From contig SVOC01000005.1 of the NCBI GenBank assembly GCA_015066625.1, positions 88,194-124,628 on the forward strand: 36,435 nt of DNA, read 5' to 3'. This DNA comes from Oscillospiraceae bacterium (GTDB lineage Bacteria; Bacillota; Clostridia; Oscillospirales; Acutalibacteraceae). Positions 7,533 through 16,407 of the stretch are shown in pieces (within the stretch, counting starts at the first letter, position 1; each line of letters begins with the position of its first letter). The notes beneath the pieces are model-generated. The model had not been told where the DNA came from. It ran no database searches and saw nothing but the letters and a program-made list of their open reading frames with translations. Position numbers and translations under genes: made by a program.

Positions 7533-8627
7533 ATGTCAGTTTATATCGGTGAAAACATTAAAAAGCTGAGAAAAGAACGTGAACTCACCCAGGAAGTTCT
7601 TGCAAATTTTCTCGGTGTTTCGTATCAGTCCGTCAGTAAATGGGAGCGTGGCGACAGTTACCCGGATATAACATTGCTTCCTGAAATCGCAGGTTTCTTT
7701 AAGGTAAGTGTTGATGAATTGCTCGGTGTTAACAAAGCTGAGGATGAAGCAGAAATCATCAAAGAACTTGAAGCTTATGATAATATCAGAGATAAAAAAT
7801 TAAAACAGGAAATAATAAGCAGACTTAAAGAAAAGTTTCCTAATGATTTTCGTATTCTTCTAAGATATATGTCTTGCCTTGTTCATTTCGAAGAAAACAC
7901 ACCCGAAAACGTTGCAAAAATAATTGCGATATACGAAAACATTAAGCAAAACTGCAACAATGACAAAATACGTATCTCTGCCAAAAGACATATTATCGAA
8001 TTCTATAAGGGTCTTTCAGAAAAGGAAGGAAGCGGCATAACATTTGAGGACTGTGAAAAAATCATAAAAGAAATGCCGAGGATGAGAGACGGACAGGAAA
8101 TGTTCTGTTTTTATTATCCTGAAAACTATCCGAATGGCGACGAGATAATAATGAACACTCTTGAAGAACAATTCTTGTTGCTCAATACGGTTTATTCTCA
8201 TTATTTTCATTACAACGGCTTTTTCTATGACAGAAACTTCTCTGACGAATGGGTGCTTTCAGCTTTCAAAACAGAACTTGACTTTTTGAATTTTGTTTAT
8301 GATGATGGTCATTACGGCAAAATGTGGCGAACAGTAATTTATAATTACGGACATTTAGGCGTAAGGTATTTCAAGCTCGGTGATACTGCTAATGCATTAG
8401 AAAACTTCAGAAAAATGTGCGAGCTGGCAATCAAATTTGATAATATGGACAGAATAACAACTATGCACTCGGTAATGTTTGAAGGTAATAAATTTGACAA
8501 GCATACTTTGGGTTCTACTTATGTTGCTAAAATGCAGATAAAAGAGCTTTTAACTGAAAAATATCCCTTGTCAGATGAATTCAAGGCATCTGCCGAATTC
8601 AAAGAAATACTCGATATTCTCAAATAA
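7533..8627 (+). CDS. XRE-family regulator with C-terminal TPR-like helical domain
   Basis: 364 residues, start ATG after AGAGGTGATAGA. Residues 5-65 are a lambda-repressor-like helix-turn-helix (GENIKKLRKERELTQEVLANFLGVSYQSVSKWERG...DITLLPEIAGFFKVSVDELLG, shown with a gap). The remaining 300 residues are helical and repeat-like, including a GVRYFKLGDTANALENFRKMCELA segment typical of a TPR hairpin. Such proteins in Bacillota often respond to a peptide or a partner protein, but no peptide gene is seen next to it. It is transcribed alone between tRNA-Arg and the shared terminator at 8636-8673. Its target is unknown; the inverted repeat over its own promoter suggests autoregulation. Confidence 0.85.
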   Translation: MSVYIGENIKKLRKERELTQEVLANFLGVSYQSVSKWERGDSYPDITLLPEIAGFFKVSVDELLGVNKAEDEAEIIKELEAYDNIRDKKLKQEIISRLKEKFPNDFRILLRYMSCLVHFEENTPENVAKIIAIYENIKQNCNNDKIRISAKRHIIEFYKGLSEKEGSGITFEDCEKIIKEMPRMRDGQEMFCFYYPENYPNGDEIIMNTLEEQFLLLNTVYSHYFHYNGFFYDRNFSDEWVLSAFKTELDFLNFVYDDGHYGKMWRTVIYNYGHLGVRYFKLGDTANALENFRKMCELAIKFDNMDRITTMHSVMFEGNKFDKHTLGSTYVAKMQIKELLTEKYPLSDEFKASAEFKEILDILK

Positions 8628-8635
8628 ATTTTAAA

Positions 8636-8673
8636 GGTCGGAAGTCCTCACGGATTTCCGACCCTTGTTTTTT
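8636..8673 (+). terminator. Terminator after the XRE gene
   Basis: GGTCGGAAGTCC pairs with GGATTTCCGACC (12-bp stem with one G-U, 4-nt loop) followed by CTTGTTTTTT. On the opposite strand TTTAAAATTT follows the same stem, so it may also stop the convergent PAP2 transcript. Confidence 0.85.
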
Positions 8674-9412
8674 ATGCGGCTTTCTTAGCCTTTCTGTCTG
8701 TAATTGCTTTTTCGATTTTGGGGTAAACAACATCGTAAAGCTTTGCGAAGATTGCATAACCGATAAGTGCGTAGATAATACCTACAAATGCACCTACGAT
8801 AACGTCTGTGGGGTAATGAACGCCTACATAGATTCTTGAAAGACCCATAAGGAATGCAAAAATAAACGCAGGGATTGCAACACCCTTTTTCTTAAGTACA
8901 AGTGTGATTGCCATTGCAAATGTAAATGCGGATGATGTGTGGCCTGAGGGGAATGAAAGTGAGGTAGGCTTCATTCTTTCAACAACTTCGGGGAAAGCAT
9001 AGCCCGCATTCCATTTTTCCGCAAGACCGGGGAATCTGTCGATTGACCAGTCAATCTTACCGAAGAAACCGACCCAGTCAAGATTCTTTGCACCGTTTGT
9101 GTAAGCAACAACTTCCGCCGTTGCTTCGGGAAGTCTTGTAAGGTTATAGGGTCTGGGACGCTCCATAATGGGCTTGATAAGCTCATTGTTGAGAAGAGTC
9201 ATAACAAGAAGTGCACCCAGGCACACAAGACCTGCTTTTCTTGTTTTCTTGAAGAAAAGCATTACAAGACCGAGAATAATAAAGAAAATACCGTCGTCAC
9301 CAAGGGTTGTGATAACCTTCATAATGACATCCATTACGCTGTTGCTGAGATTTGTGAAAACAAACTCAAAAACAGACAGGTCAAAATTAAGTATCGCTTC
9401 CAAAAAAGTCAT
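8672..9412 (-). CDS. PAP2-family membrane phosphatase
   Basis: 246 residues, polytopic. The three PAP2 motifs are present in order: K80...RPRP (85-88), PSGH (155-158) and SR...H (SRIYVGVHYPTD, His199). The family removes phosphate from lipid phosphates such as phosphatidic acid, undecaprenyl pyrophosphate or phosphatidylglycerol phosphate at the membrane face. The insert of about 60 residues between motifs 1 and 2 is longer than in minimal members and carries several Trp residues. The annotated ATG abuts its ribosome site (AGAAAGG directly before it); a TTG three codons later gives better spacing and may be the true start. It is monocistronic, with its own promoter. Confidence 0.88.
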   Translation of the reverse strand: MTFLEAILNFDLSVFEFVFTNLSNSVMDVIMKVITTLGDDGIFFIILGLVMLFFKKTRKAGLVCLGALLVMTLLNNELIKPIMERPRPYNLTRLPEATAEVVAYTNGAKNLDWVGFFGKIDWSIDRFPGLAEKWNAGYAFPEVVERMKPTSLSFPSGHTSSAFTFAMAITLVLKKKGVAIPAFIFAFLMGLSRIYVGVHYPTDVIVGAFVGIIYALIGYAIFAKLYDVVYPKIEKAITDRKAKKAA

Positions 9413-9435
9413 CCTTTCTGATTTTTATGTTTTAT

Positions 9436-9464
9436 ATTATCACTTGTTTTCCGTTAAATTGCAA
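9436..9464 (-). promoter_or_regulatory. Promoter of the PAP2 gene
   Basis: On the minus strand TTGCAA (9464-9459) and GATAAT (9441-9436) are 17 bp apart, about 25 bp before the start codon. Confidence 0.6.
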
Positions 9465-9547
9465 GAGAATTTTGAAAGTTTTTTTATTTTTTGCGTAATT
9501 TCGCCTTCAAAAGTGCAAAATAAACTGTATTGAGCTTTACTAATATA

Positions 9548-9576
9548 TTGCAATCCGACATCGGTTAGAGTATAAT
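9548..9576 (+). promoter_or_regulatory. Promoter of the FemAB-ThuA-dut operon
   Basis: TTGCAA (9548-9553), a 17-bp spacer and a perfect TATAAT (9571-9576). The start codon at 9609 is 33 bp downstream. Confidence 0.75.
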
Positions 9577-9608
9577 AATGTTAATTATTGTTTAAGCGAG
9601 GGCAAGAA

Positions 9609-10640
9609 GTGAAAACACAGATTATTGATATAAACGGTGCTGCCGAATTTGATGCATTTACCGAAAAACACCGAAACGGTCATTTTCTCCAGACTTCACT
9701 CTGGGCAAGAGTCAAGGATGACTGGAAATGGTTTGGAGTTATTTGCAGAAATGACGGCGGCGAAATAACGGGTACGATGGGCGTACTGCTCCGCAAAATC
9801 TCGAAGCTTCCCTTCCATATGATGTACGCACCCCGGGGACCTGTTTGCGATTTTGACGATAAAGAAACCTTCTCCGCACTGATTGAAGCGGCAAAGCAGG
9901 AAGGCAAAAAATACAATGCATATGAACTGAAAATCGACAAGGATGTTCCCGTTGACAATGATGATTACCGTGCAATCGCACTTGCGGAAGGCTTTAAGTT
10001 CAAGGAACGCACAATCAATTTTGAAGATTTCCAGTGCAGATATGTCATCAGAATTCTTTTGAACGGAAGAACCGAAGACGAGGTTTTTGCCGCATTCCAT
10101 TCCGACCACAGAAGAAAAATACGCATTGCGCTGAAAAACAATGTTGAAATCAAGATACACGGCAGTGAAATGGCGCAGACTTTCTACGAGATAATGAAGG
10201 AAACCTGCGAAAGAGACGGCTTTGAGCTTCGTTCAGCCGCATACTTTGCAAAAATCCTTGACTGTTTCGGAGACAAGGCGAGGCTTTATATGGCATACTA
10301 CGATGGCAGACCCATCGCAGGTGCAATTTCCGTTCTCTGGGGCGACAAGGTGTGGTATTTCTACGGCGCATCTTCAAACTCCGACAGAAAGGTTATGCCC
10401 AACTACCTTATGCAGTGGGAAATGATAAAGTGGGCAATAGAAAGCGGCTGCTCAATATATGATTTCAGAGGCGTTGCAGGCGTTATTGACGAAAGCAATC
10501 CCCTTTTCGGTCTTTACCGCTTTAAGCACCGTTTTGACGGCACATATATTGAATTTATGGGCGAAATGGATTTGATTACAAAGCCCGCCGCAGCTAAAAT
10601 CGTTGCCGCATCACAGGAAATTTTAAAGAAATTGAGATAA
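9609..10640 (+). CDS. FemAB-like peptidyltransferase (GNAT fold), cell-wall bridge type
   Basis: 343 residues from the GTG at 9609, which follows GAGGGCAAGAA; the TTG at 9588 is open but has no ribosome site. The protein shows the FemA/FemB/MurM layout: HFLQTSLWARVKDDWKW near the N-terminus, a first GNAT domain (MYAPRGPVCDF), then the second with HSDHRRKIRIALKNNVEI, CERDGFELRS and WYFYGASSNSDR...NYLMQWEMIKWAIESG and YDFRGV near the end. These enzymes add amino acids from aminoacyl-tRNA to the lipid II stem peptide. Only one copy is present, and there is no tRNA synthetase-like partner. The peptide bridge it would make is unknown. Confidence 0.85.
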   Translation: MKTQIIDINGAAEFDAFTEKHRNGHFLQTSLWARVKDDWKWFGVICRNDGGEITGTMGVLLRKISKLPFHMMYAPRGPVCDFDDKETFSALIEAAKQEGKKYNAYELKIDKDVPVDNDDYRAIALAEGFKFKERTINFEDFQCRYVIRILLNGRTEDEVFAAFHSDHRRKIRIALKNNVEIKIHGSEMAQTFYEIMKETCERDGFELRSAAYFAKILDCFGDKARLYMAYYDGRPIAGAISVLWGDKVWYFYGASSNSDRKVMPNYLMQWEMIKWAIESGCSIYDFRGVAGVIDESNPLFGLYRFKHRFDGTYIEFMGEMDLITKPAAAKIVAASQEILKKLR

Positions 10641-10652
10641 GGAGAGTTAACA

Positions 10653-11396
10653 ATGATTAATGTTACTGTTTGGAACGAAGGTGTTCACGAAAAGCTCAGC
10701 AACGAGGTTGCAGGCGTTTACCCTGCCGGCATTCACGGCTGTATAAAGAATTTCCTTTCATCGCAGGATGATATGGCAGTGCGCACCGCAACACTTGCAC
10801 AGCGCCGCTGCGGTCTCTCGGATGATGTTCTTGAAAACACCGATGTTCTTATCTGGTGGGGCCATATGGCACACGACAAAGTACCCGACAAGCTTGTTGA
10901 AAAAATACATAAGCGTGTTCTTGCGGGTATGGGTCTTGTTGTTCTTCATTCGGGACATCATTCAAAGATTTTCAGATCTCTTATGGGCACAACCTGCAAT
11001 CTGCGCTGGAGAGACGGCGACAGAGAAAGAATCTGGAACATCAATCCCTCTCATCCCATCGCAAAGGGAATCCCCGCACATTTCAGCATTGCAAAGGAAG
11101 AAATGTACGGCGAGCAGTTTGATATTCCCAAGCCCGACGAAATCGTTTTCCTGGGCTGGTTTGCAGGCGGAGAAGTTTTCCGTTCAGGCTGCTGCTGGCA
11201 GAGAGGTCTTGGAAAAATTTTCTATTTCCAGCCCGGTCATGAAAGCAATCCCACATTCCACAACGAATATGTTCAGAGAATTATCATCAATGCGGTAAGA
11301 TGGGCTGTTCCCGCCAATACAGTCAGAGAACCCATTCCCTGCCCCGAAAAGAAGATTTCTCCCGAAGAAAGATACAAGGAGAGCAAAACAAAATAA
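10653..11396 (+). CDS. ThuA-like (trehalose utilisation) domain protein
   Basis: 247 residues with ribosome site AAGGAGAG. The N-terminus INVTVWNEGVHEK and the segments DVLIWWGHMAHDKV, GLVVLHSGHHSKIF and FYFQPGHESNPTFHNEYVQRIIINAVRWA fit the ThuA family, a class I glutamine amidotransferase-like fold found in many sugar-catabolic loci. The molecular activity of this family is not firmly established, so no reaction is given. It is cytoplasmic. Its stop overlaps the next start by one base (TAATG), showing translational coupling with dUTPase. Confidence 0.85.
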   Translation: MINVTVWNEGVHEKLSNEVAGVYPAGIHGCIKNFLSSQDDMAVRTATLAQRRCGLSDDVLENTDVLIWWGHMAHDKVPDKLVEKIHKRVLAGMGLVVLHSGHHSKIFRSLMGTTCNLRWRDGDRERIWNINPSHPIAKGIPAHFSIAKEEMYGEQFDIPKPDEIVFLGWFAGGEVFRSGCCWQRGLGKIFYFQPGHESNPTFHNEYVQRIIINAVRWAVPANTVREPIPCPEKKISPEERYKESKTK

Positions 11397-11839
11397 TGGA
11401 TACATTCAAGATAAAAAAGCTCAGAGATAATGCAAAAATCCCGTTCAGGGCAACACCCGGCAGTGCAGGTATGGATCTTTATGCCTGTATTGACGAACCA
11501 ATTACTCTCGGCGGCGGTGAAAAAGCGGTTATCCCTACGGGAATCGCCATTGAACTGCCCTCTGCAGAGCTGGGTGCATTTGTTTTTGCGAGAAGCGGTC
11601 TTGCAATAAAGCACGGAATAGGTCTGCTGAATTCCGTAGGTGTTATTGACAGCGACTACCGCGGTGAAATCTGCGTAGGCGTTATAAATCAGCTTAAAGA
11701 AGCATATACCATTCAGCCCGATGAACGCATTGCACAGCTTGTGATTATGCCTGTTTCGCTTATCACTCCCGTTGAAGCTGAAGAACTTGACGAAACAAGC
11801 AGAGGCGCAGGCGGATTCGGCTCAACCGGAAAGGCATAA
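11396..11839 (+). CDS. dut: dUTP diphosphatase
   Basis: 147 residues from the ATG at 11396, coupled to the ThuA gene by TAATG; an open extension upstream overlaps ThuA in another frame and is not used. All five trimeric dUTPase motifs are present: PGSAGMDLYA, ARSGLAIKHG, GVIDSDYRGE (catalytic Asp in motif 3), ERIAQLVI and the C-terminal arm RGAGGFGSTG. It hydrolyses dUTP to dUMP and pyrophosphate, keeping uracil out of DNA and supplying thymidylate synthesis. Length and motifs are normal for the homotrimeric type. Confidence 0.97.
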   Translation: MDTFKIKKLRDNAKIPFRATPGSAGMDLYACIDEPITLGGGEKAVIPTGIAIELPSAELGAFVFARSGLAIKHGIGLLNSVGVIDSDYRGEICVGVINQLKEAYTIQPDERIAQLVIMPVSLITPVEAEELDETSRGAGGFGSTGKA

Positions 11840-11842
11840 AAT

Positions 11843-12139
11843 ATGAAAAACCGTATTAACATTCTTTCAACGATTTTCCTTGCCTCTGCGGCAGGCTGGG
11901 TAATTTCGCTTATTGCTTCACAGCTTATTCCTTACGATGTTGTATCGGCGGTATTCCTGATTTTTTACATAATCACCGTCTTTACTGCTCTTGCCTTTGT
12001 TATCGGAAGCATAATCGTGTTTGCAACAAAGAAATACAGCGGATTTTCAAAGCCGTTATTCATCGTTGCCTGTGCCGTGCTGACGGCTTGGGTCGGTATT
12101 CTTGTTGCACTTATTGACTACGCAAACAATCTTTTCTGA
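11843..12139 (+). CDS. Small three-helix membrane protein
   Basis: 98 residues, starting 3 bp after the dUTPase stop. Three hydrophobic segments are visible, near residues 8-27, 32-60 and 69-95; the loop between the second and third is short and basic (TKKYSGFSK). I do not recognise a family. It is cotranscribed with dut and the exported hydrolase that follows. Confidence 0.6.
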   Translation: MKNRINILSTIFLASAAGWVISLIASQLIPYDVVSAVFLIFYIITVFTALAFVIGSIIVFATKKYSGFSKPLFIVACAVLTAWVGILVALIDYANNLF

Positions 12140-12154
12140 GGTGAATAAGGACCT

Positions 12155-13075
12155 ATGAAAAAAATAATCAGTATTATCTGTGCCGTTTCGATAGCACTTT
12201 CCTGCTTCGGCATTTTTGCTTATGCGGATGATGCCGCTTTCATGCCCTACGAAGACAGTAAATTCTTTGAGTACGGCGATTATGACATTCATTACAGAGT
12301 TGTTCCTGCAAAAGGCGAACAAAAAGGCAGAATTATGATGCTTCACGGTTTCCTTTGCTCAACATTTGCCTGGCGCAATATGGCGGCAAATCTCTCGGAG
12401 GCAGGCTATGAATGTGTGCTTGCAGACCTGCCGAATTTCGGATTCAGCACAAGAGAATCCGATGAAATCACCGTTGTTGACCGCGAAATCCTTATCACAG
12501 AGCTTATGAAATCCATTGCACCTATGGACGAATGGATTATCGCAGGTCACTCAATGGGCGGTGGCGTTGCCGTGAATATTGCAATCGAAAACCCTGTTGA
12601 AGCACTTCTTCTTTATTGCCCTGCACCCCAGAGCGAATTTCCCAAGGCTATGGAAGGCATAATGACATCCGGTGTTATGAAAGGTATTATGAACGCATTT
12701 TTCAACTACGGCACAAGAATTGATATTCTTGTAAAGCTTATTGTTTTTGCCGCAACAATGGATTGGGAATTCTCAATGAATTATGAGCTTGACGGTATTA
12801 CAGATGCAACCCAGTATGACGGCTTCGGCGGCGGTCTTTGCGAAATGATGTTCAACGTAAAGGCAACCAACCTTGAAAATGCAGATAAGGTTGCCTGCCC
12901 CGTTCTTCTTTGCCAGGCAAGCAAGGATGTAATTATAAGCTCAACAATGAAGGAGCAAATGGGCAGTGCCTTTCCCGATGCGGAAACATATCTTGTTGAA
13001 GGCGGCGGACACCAGTGCATCGAAAACAGAGCAGACGAGCTTTGCACCGTAGCTGTTGATTTTCTTAAAAAATAA
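12155..13075 (+). CDS. Exported alpha/beta hydrolase
   Basis: 306 residues with ribosome site GAGGTGAATAAGG. Residues 1-24 are a signal peptide (MKKIISIICAV...FAYA), so the enzyme acts outside the membrane. The alpha/beta fold shows the oxyanion segment MLHGFLCSTFAW, the nucleophile elbow GHSMGG (Ser133), an acid candidate in CQASKDVIISS and the catalytic His in EGGGHQCIE. This resembles esterases, lipases and proline iminopeptidase-like hydrolases; the substrate is unknown. It is the last gene of the FemAB-ThuA-dut operon. Its stop codon directly abuts the stop of the convergent degV gene, with no terminator between. Confidence 0.82.
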   Translation: MKKIISIICAVSIALSCFGIFAYADDAAFMPYEDSKFFEYGDYDIHYRVVPAKGEQKGRIMMLHGFLCSTFAWRNMAANLSEAGYECVLADLPNFGFSTRESDEITVVDREILITELMKSIAPMDEWIIAGHSMGGGVAVNIAIENPVEALLLYCPAPQSEFPKAMEGIMTSGVMKGIMNAFFNYGTRIDILVKLIVFAATMDWEFSMNYELDGITDATQYDGFGGGLCEMMFNVKATNLENADKVACPVLLCQASKDVIISSTMKEQMGSAFPDAETYLVEGGGHQCIENRADELCTVAVDFLKK

Positions 13076-13918
13076 TCACTCTGCAATAAAGTGTATGCCC
13101 AGTGCATTTCTGCCGCTGTGAAGGCTTATCATACAGCCCGTGAATGCGGTTATAACCCTCCGGAAGCCCGTGCATTTCAGCATTTCTTCCACGGTCTGCA
13201 ATTCATTTTTCGGAACTCCCGAATGATAAATAAAAGCGGCCGAAAAATCAATATTTTTATAGAACTGAAGCTGTTCGCTTGCATATTGCAGGCGGACGGC
13301 TTTTGATTTTCCGCGGTATTTTTTTATGACTTCAATTTTTCCGTCAACCATTGCGGCACAAGGCTTTACGGAAAACAGGCCGGCACCCAGCGCCGCCGCA
13401 GAAGAACATCTGCCCGAACGGCGAAGAAAATCGACACTGTCAAGAACGTAGCTTACCCGGGTTTGCGGTACGAGTGATGAAAGTGCGGAATATATTTCTT
13501 CCGCACTCATTCCTCCGTTGCGCATTTCACAGCCTTTAAGAGCAAGCAAAGCAATTCCTCCGCCCAGACTTCGGGTGTCAAGGGTGTAAACACCGCTCAT
13601 TCTCGATGAGGCAATTTTCGCATTTCTGAATGTGGAAGATAACTCGGAGCAAAATGACAGATGAACAACATCAAAGCCGTCTTTGACAAACTGCGAAAAG
13701 AAATCAAAATATTCTCCCGGAGGCACCGCCGTTGTTTTGGGAATTTCGCCTGTTTTTTTAACATAATCAAATATTTCCGACGCTGTAATATTCACACTGT
13801 CCTGCATCGGCTTACCATTGAAAACAACGCACATCGGAACAACCTTTATGCCGTATTCATCTGCAATCTCAGACGGAATATCCGCCGCACTGTCAACGGT
13901 TATCACAACTTTTTTCAT
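13076..13918 (-). CDS. DegV family fatty-acid-binding protein
   Basis: 280 residues. The DegV signature is clear: VVITVDSAADIP at the start, KTTAVPPGEYFDFFSQF, VVHLSFCSELSSTFRNA, the binding-site stretch SLGGGIALLAL and YVLDSVDFLRRSGR. DegV proteins (FakB) bind a fatty acid and present it to the FakA kinase for phosphorylation and phospholipid synthesis; FakA is not in this window. The start ATG follows GCGGAGG. It lies 47 bp downstream of spoIID on the same strand and may be cotranscribed. The final residues end exactly at the convergent hydrolase stop. Confidence 0.93.
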   Translation of the reverse strand: MKKVVITVDSAADIPSEIADEYGIKVVPMCVVFNGKPMQDSVNITASEIFDYVKKTGEIPKTTAVPPGEYFDFFSQFVKDGFDVVHLSFCSELSSTFRNAKIASSRMSGVYTLDTRSLGGGIALLALKGCEMRNGGMSAEEIYSALSSLVPQTRVSYVLDSVDFLRRSGRCSSAAALGAGLFSVKPCAAMVDGKIEVIKKYRGKSKAVRLQYASEQLQFYKNIDFSAAFIYHSGVPKNELQTVEEMLKCTGFRRVITAFTGCMISLHSGRNALGIHFIAE

Positions 13919-13965
13919 TGCTTTTCCTCCGCGAATTTCTGTTAGTTTTCCCCGTAAAAGGAATA

Positions 13966-14928
13966 TTATCCCTCGGTTTCAAAGCTTACTCCCGTGTAGT
14001 AGTGAGAAAGGATTTCTCTGTATGAAAAGCCCTGCCGTGCCATATAATCCGCACCGTACTGACTCAATCCCACTCCGTGCCCGTAGCCCTTGCAGGTCAC
14101 AACAAATTCACCGTCATATTCAATTTCAAAGCAGGCACTTTCAAGCTTTGCCGCAGACCTGAAATCCGTTGCCGTAATTTCTTTGCCGCATACAACAAGC
14201 GACGTAACATAGCCTTCATCATCTCTGTTTATTTCTTCAATCCATTTGTCGGCGCTGCCCTTTGTTTGGACACCGCATTCTTCAAGATATCGGGAAAACT
14301 CTTCTTTTCCGAAACTGACGGTATGGATATAATCCGGTGACAGTCTGTCACCGCCGCTTTCGACGCTTATCAGGTAAGGGATTTCACTGCCCCACAGATT
14401 TACCGCGCTCCGCGTTCTGCCCGCACTGTTTGAATGATAAACCGCAAGCACGGTTTCGCCCTCATAGCTCATATATTCACCCGTAACACTGTCAACAGCG
14501 GCGCCGATTTTTTCTTCGTATTCCTCATATTTTTTACCCCATTTTTCTTTTCTTGCGGCTTTGTCAATATAGCCCTGATGAATATCCGGATTATCGGTTA
14601 TATCCGCAGCTTCATTCGTGTTGTTTTCGCGGATTCTTTTTGCATATGTAAAGCTTGCTACCGCCTGTGCCTTCAATGCCTCGCTGTGATAATCGGCAGG
14701 CATTTCCGCGGCAACACAACCGATAATATACTCCCTCATTTTAATCTCACTGCTTTTGCCGCTTCGTGACGACATAACGGAAATAACCTCGTCCCTTTCC
14801 CGAGTCACGCTTTCGCTTACCGTCACGGTTTTGTTATCCGCACCCTTCCCCGTTACAGCAAGAGGGCACAGAATCATTGACAGTGCAGTAATTATACATA
14901 CGGCAAGATAAGTACGCAATTTCATCAT
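13966..14928 (-). CDS. spoIID: Stage II sporulation protein D (lytic transglycosylase, SpoIID/LytB)
   Basis: 320 residues. A membrane anchor covers residues 4-26. The SpoIID core follows: GCVAAEMPADYHSEALKAQA with the catalytic Glu, then YHSNSAGRTRSAVNLWG, PYLISVES and the C-terminal GYGHGVGLSQYGA and FSYREILSHYYTGV. In spore formers the protein cleaves peptidoglycan during engulfment together with SpoIIM and SpoIIP. Length is normal (about 320-340). It indicates a spore-forming lineage, though SpoIID-like proteins also occur in non-sporulating Clostridia. The two adjacent ATGs at 14928 and 14925 both sit close to AGAAAGG; the choice is uncertain. I do not see a clear sigma-E promoter. Confidence 0.92.
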   Translation of the reverse strand: MMKLRTYLAVCIITALSMILCPLAVTGKGADNKTVTVSESVTRERDEVISVMSSRSGKSSEIKMREYIIGCVAAEMPADYHSEALKAQAVASFTYAKRIRENNTNEAADITDNPDIHQGYIDKAARKEKWGKKYEEYEEKIGAAVDSVTGEYMSYEGETVLAVYHSNSAGRTRSAVNLWGSEIPYLISVESGGDRLSPDYIHTVSFGKEEFSRYLEECGVQTKGSADKWIEEINRDDEGYVTSLVVCGKEITATDFRSAAKLESACFEIEYDGEFVVTCKGYGHGVGLSQYGADYMARQGFSYREILSHYYTGVSFETEG

Positions 14929-14934
14929 CCTTTC

Positions 14935-14963
14935 TTGACTTTTAAATGATAAGAGGTTATAAT
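14935..14963 (+). promoter_or_regulatory. Promoter of the citrate synthase operon
   Basis: TTGACT (14935-14940), a 17-bp spacer and a perfect TATAAT (14958-14963). A second TATAAT lies in the AT-rich stretch a little downstream and could be an alternative -10. Confidence 0.7.
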
Positions 14964-15025
14964 AAACTAATTATATAATATAATGGAGATATAGTGACTT
15001 ACAGAGAACGGAGGCAAATGATAAT

Positions 15026-16393
15026 ATGTCCACCATTGAATCACACGTTGCGGAACGTGATATTAAAAGCTTATGCGAACAGATAAAGAAAAATAACTAT
15101 ATAGCCCCTGCGGACTACGAGCATTTCAACATCAAAAGAGGTCTGAGAAACGCTGACGGAACAGGCGTTATGGCGGGTATAACGAATGTTTGTACCGTTG
15201 AAGGTTATTACATTGATGACGGCGAAAAGGTTCCCAGAGAAGGCCACCTTTATTTCAGAGGCTACAATATGGAAGATATCGTCAGCTCCTGTATTGAAGA
15301 AGACCGTTTCGGCTTTGAAGAGGTTATATACCTTCTTCTTTTCGGACGTCTTCCCACAAAAGAACAGCTTGACAGCTTCTGTGACACTCTTTCTGAATGC
15401 CGTGAACTGCCCGAAGATTTCATCGAAGATATGATTATGAAGGCACCCTCGCCCGACATAATGAACAAGCTTTCGAGAGCGGTTCTTGCTCTCTACTCAT
15501 ATGATGGCAACCCCGACGATACATCTCTTGAAAATGTTCTGCGTCAGTGCATTCATCTTATCGCACAGATTCCCGCAATTATGGTTTATGCATACCAGGT
15601 AAAGCGCAGACACTATTACCGCAAGAGTATGTATATTCACCCCATGAAGCCCGAATACAGAACTGCCCAGACCGTTCTGCGTTCAATCAGGGCAGACAAA
15701 ACCTTTACCGACCGTGAAGCAAAGCTGCTTGATGTGTGCCTTATGCTCCACGCAGAGCACGGCGGCGGTAACAACTCAACCTTCACAACAAGAGTTCTCA
15801 CTTCCAGCGGTACGGATACATATGCAGCTCTTGCCGGCGGTATAAGCTCCCTTAAAGGACCCAAGCACGGCGGTGCAAACATCAAGGTTTCTGAAATGGT
15901 AGATCATTTTAAAGCAGGTATCAGCGATATAACCGATGGGGGTCAGGTTGCGGATTTCATAAGTAAAATTATGAAAAAAGAAGCAGGAGACGGTTCGGGT
16001 CTTATTTACGGTATGGGTCACGCAATTTATACCCTTTCAGACCCCAGAGCAAAAATCCTCAAAGCAAAAGCAGAAGAGTTTGCAATGAACACAGAGTTTG
16101 AGGATGAATTCATTCTTCTCAGCCTTATTGAAAAGCTTACCCCCGAAATCTTCAACAGCTACAAATCCACACCCAAAAAGGCGATGTGTGCAAATGTTGA
16201 CCTTTATTCGGGTCTTGTTTACAAAATGCTGAATATTCCTTCAGATCTTTTCACACCGATTTTCACAATCGCAAGAGTTGCAGGCTGGTCAGCACACAGA
16301 ATCGAGGAACTTCTCACAGGCGGTAAAATAATCAGACCGGCATACAAAAACAATAACGTTAAGAATGAATATATTTCCATTAACGACAGATAA
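15026..16393 (+). CDS. gltA: Citrate synthase (citrate/2-methylcitrate synthase type)
   Basis: 455 residues. The catalytic triad is intact: His245 in LMLHAEHGGGNNSTF, His332 in GMGHAIYTLSDPRA and Asp392 in NVDLYSG. The oxaloacetate-site stretch GPKHGGANIK is also present. It condenses acetyl-CoA and oxaloacetate to citrate; in an anaerobe this would serve 2-oxoglutarate and glutamate synthesis rather than a full cycle. It is about 80 residues longer at the N-terminus than the common 370-residue Gram-positive form, as in many Clostridia. The start follows ACGGAGG with 11 nt spacing. No aconitase or isocitrate dehydrogenase is nearby. It heads a plus-strand run that continues without terminator to 21162. 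Confidence 0.95.
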   Translation: MSTIESHVAERDIKSLCEQIKKNNYIAPADYEHFNIKRGLRNADGTGVMAGITNVCTVEGYYIDDGEKVPREGHLYFRGYNMEDIVSSCIEEDRFGFEEVIYLLLFGRLPTKEQLDSFCDTLSECRELPEDFIEDMIMKAPSPDIMNKLSRAVLALYSYDGNPDDTSLENVLRQCIHLIAQIPAIMVYAYQVKRRHYYRKSMYIHPMKPEYRTAQTVLRSIRADKTFTDREAKLLDVCLMLHAEHGGGNNSTFTTRVLTSSGTDTYAALAGGISSLKGPKHGGANIKVSEMVDHFKAGISDITDGGQVADFISKIMKKEAGDGSGLIYGMGHAIYTLSDPRAKILKAKAEEFAMNTEFEDEFILLSLIEKLTPEIFNSYKSTPKKAMCANVDLYSGLVYKMLNIPSDLFTPIFTIARVAGWSAHRIEELLTGGKIIRPAYKNNNVKNEYISINDR

Positions 16394-16407
16394 GAGGTAA
16401 ACATACA

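Noticed and set aside
12137-12151. Third copy of the AraC-linked operator (AATAAGGACCT)
   Set aside because: Only about 10 bases match and they are the ribosome site of the exported hydrolase; no matching -10 box at 38-39 nt.
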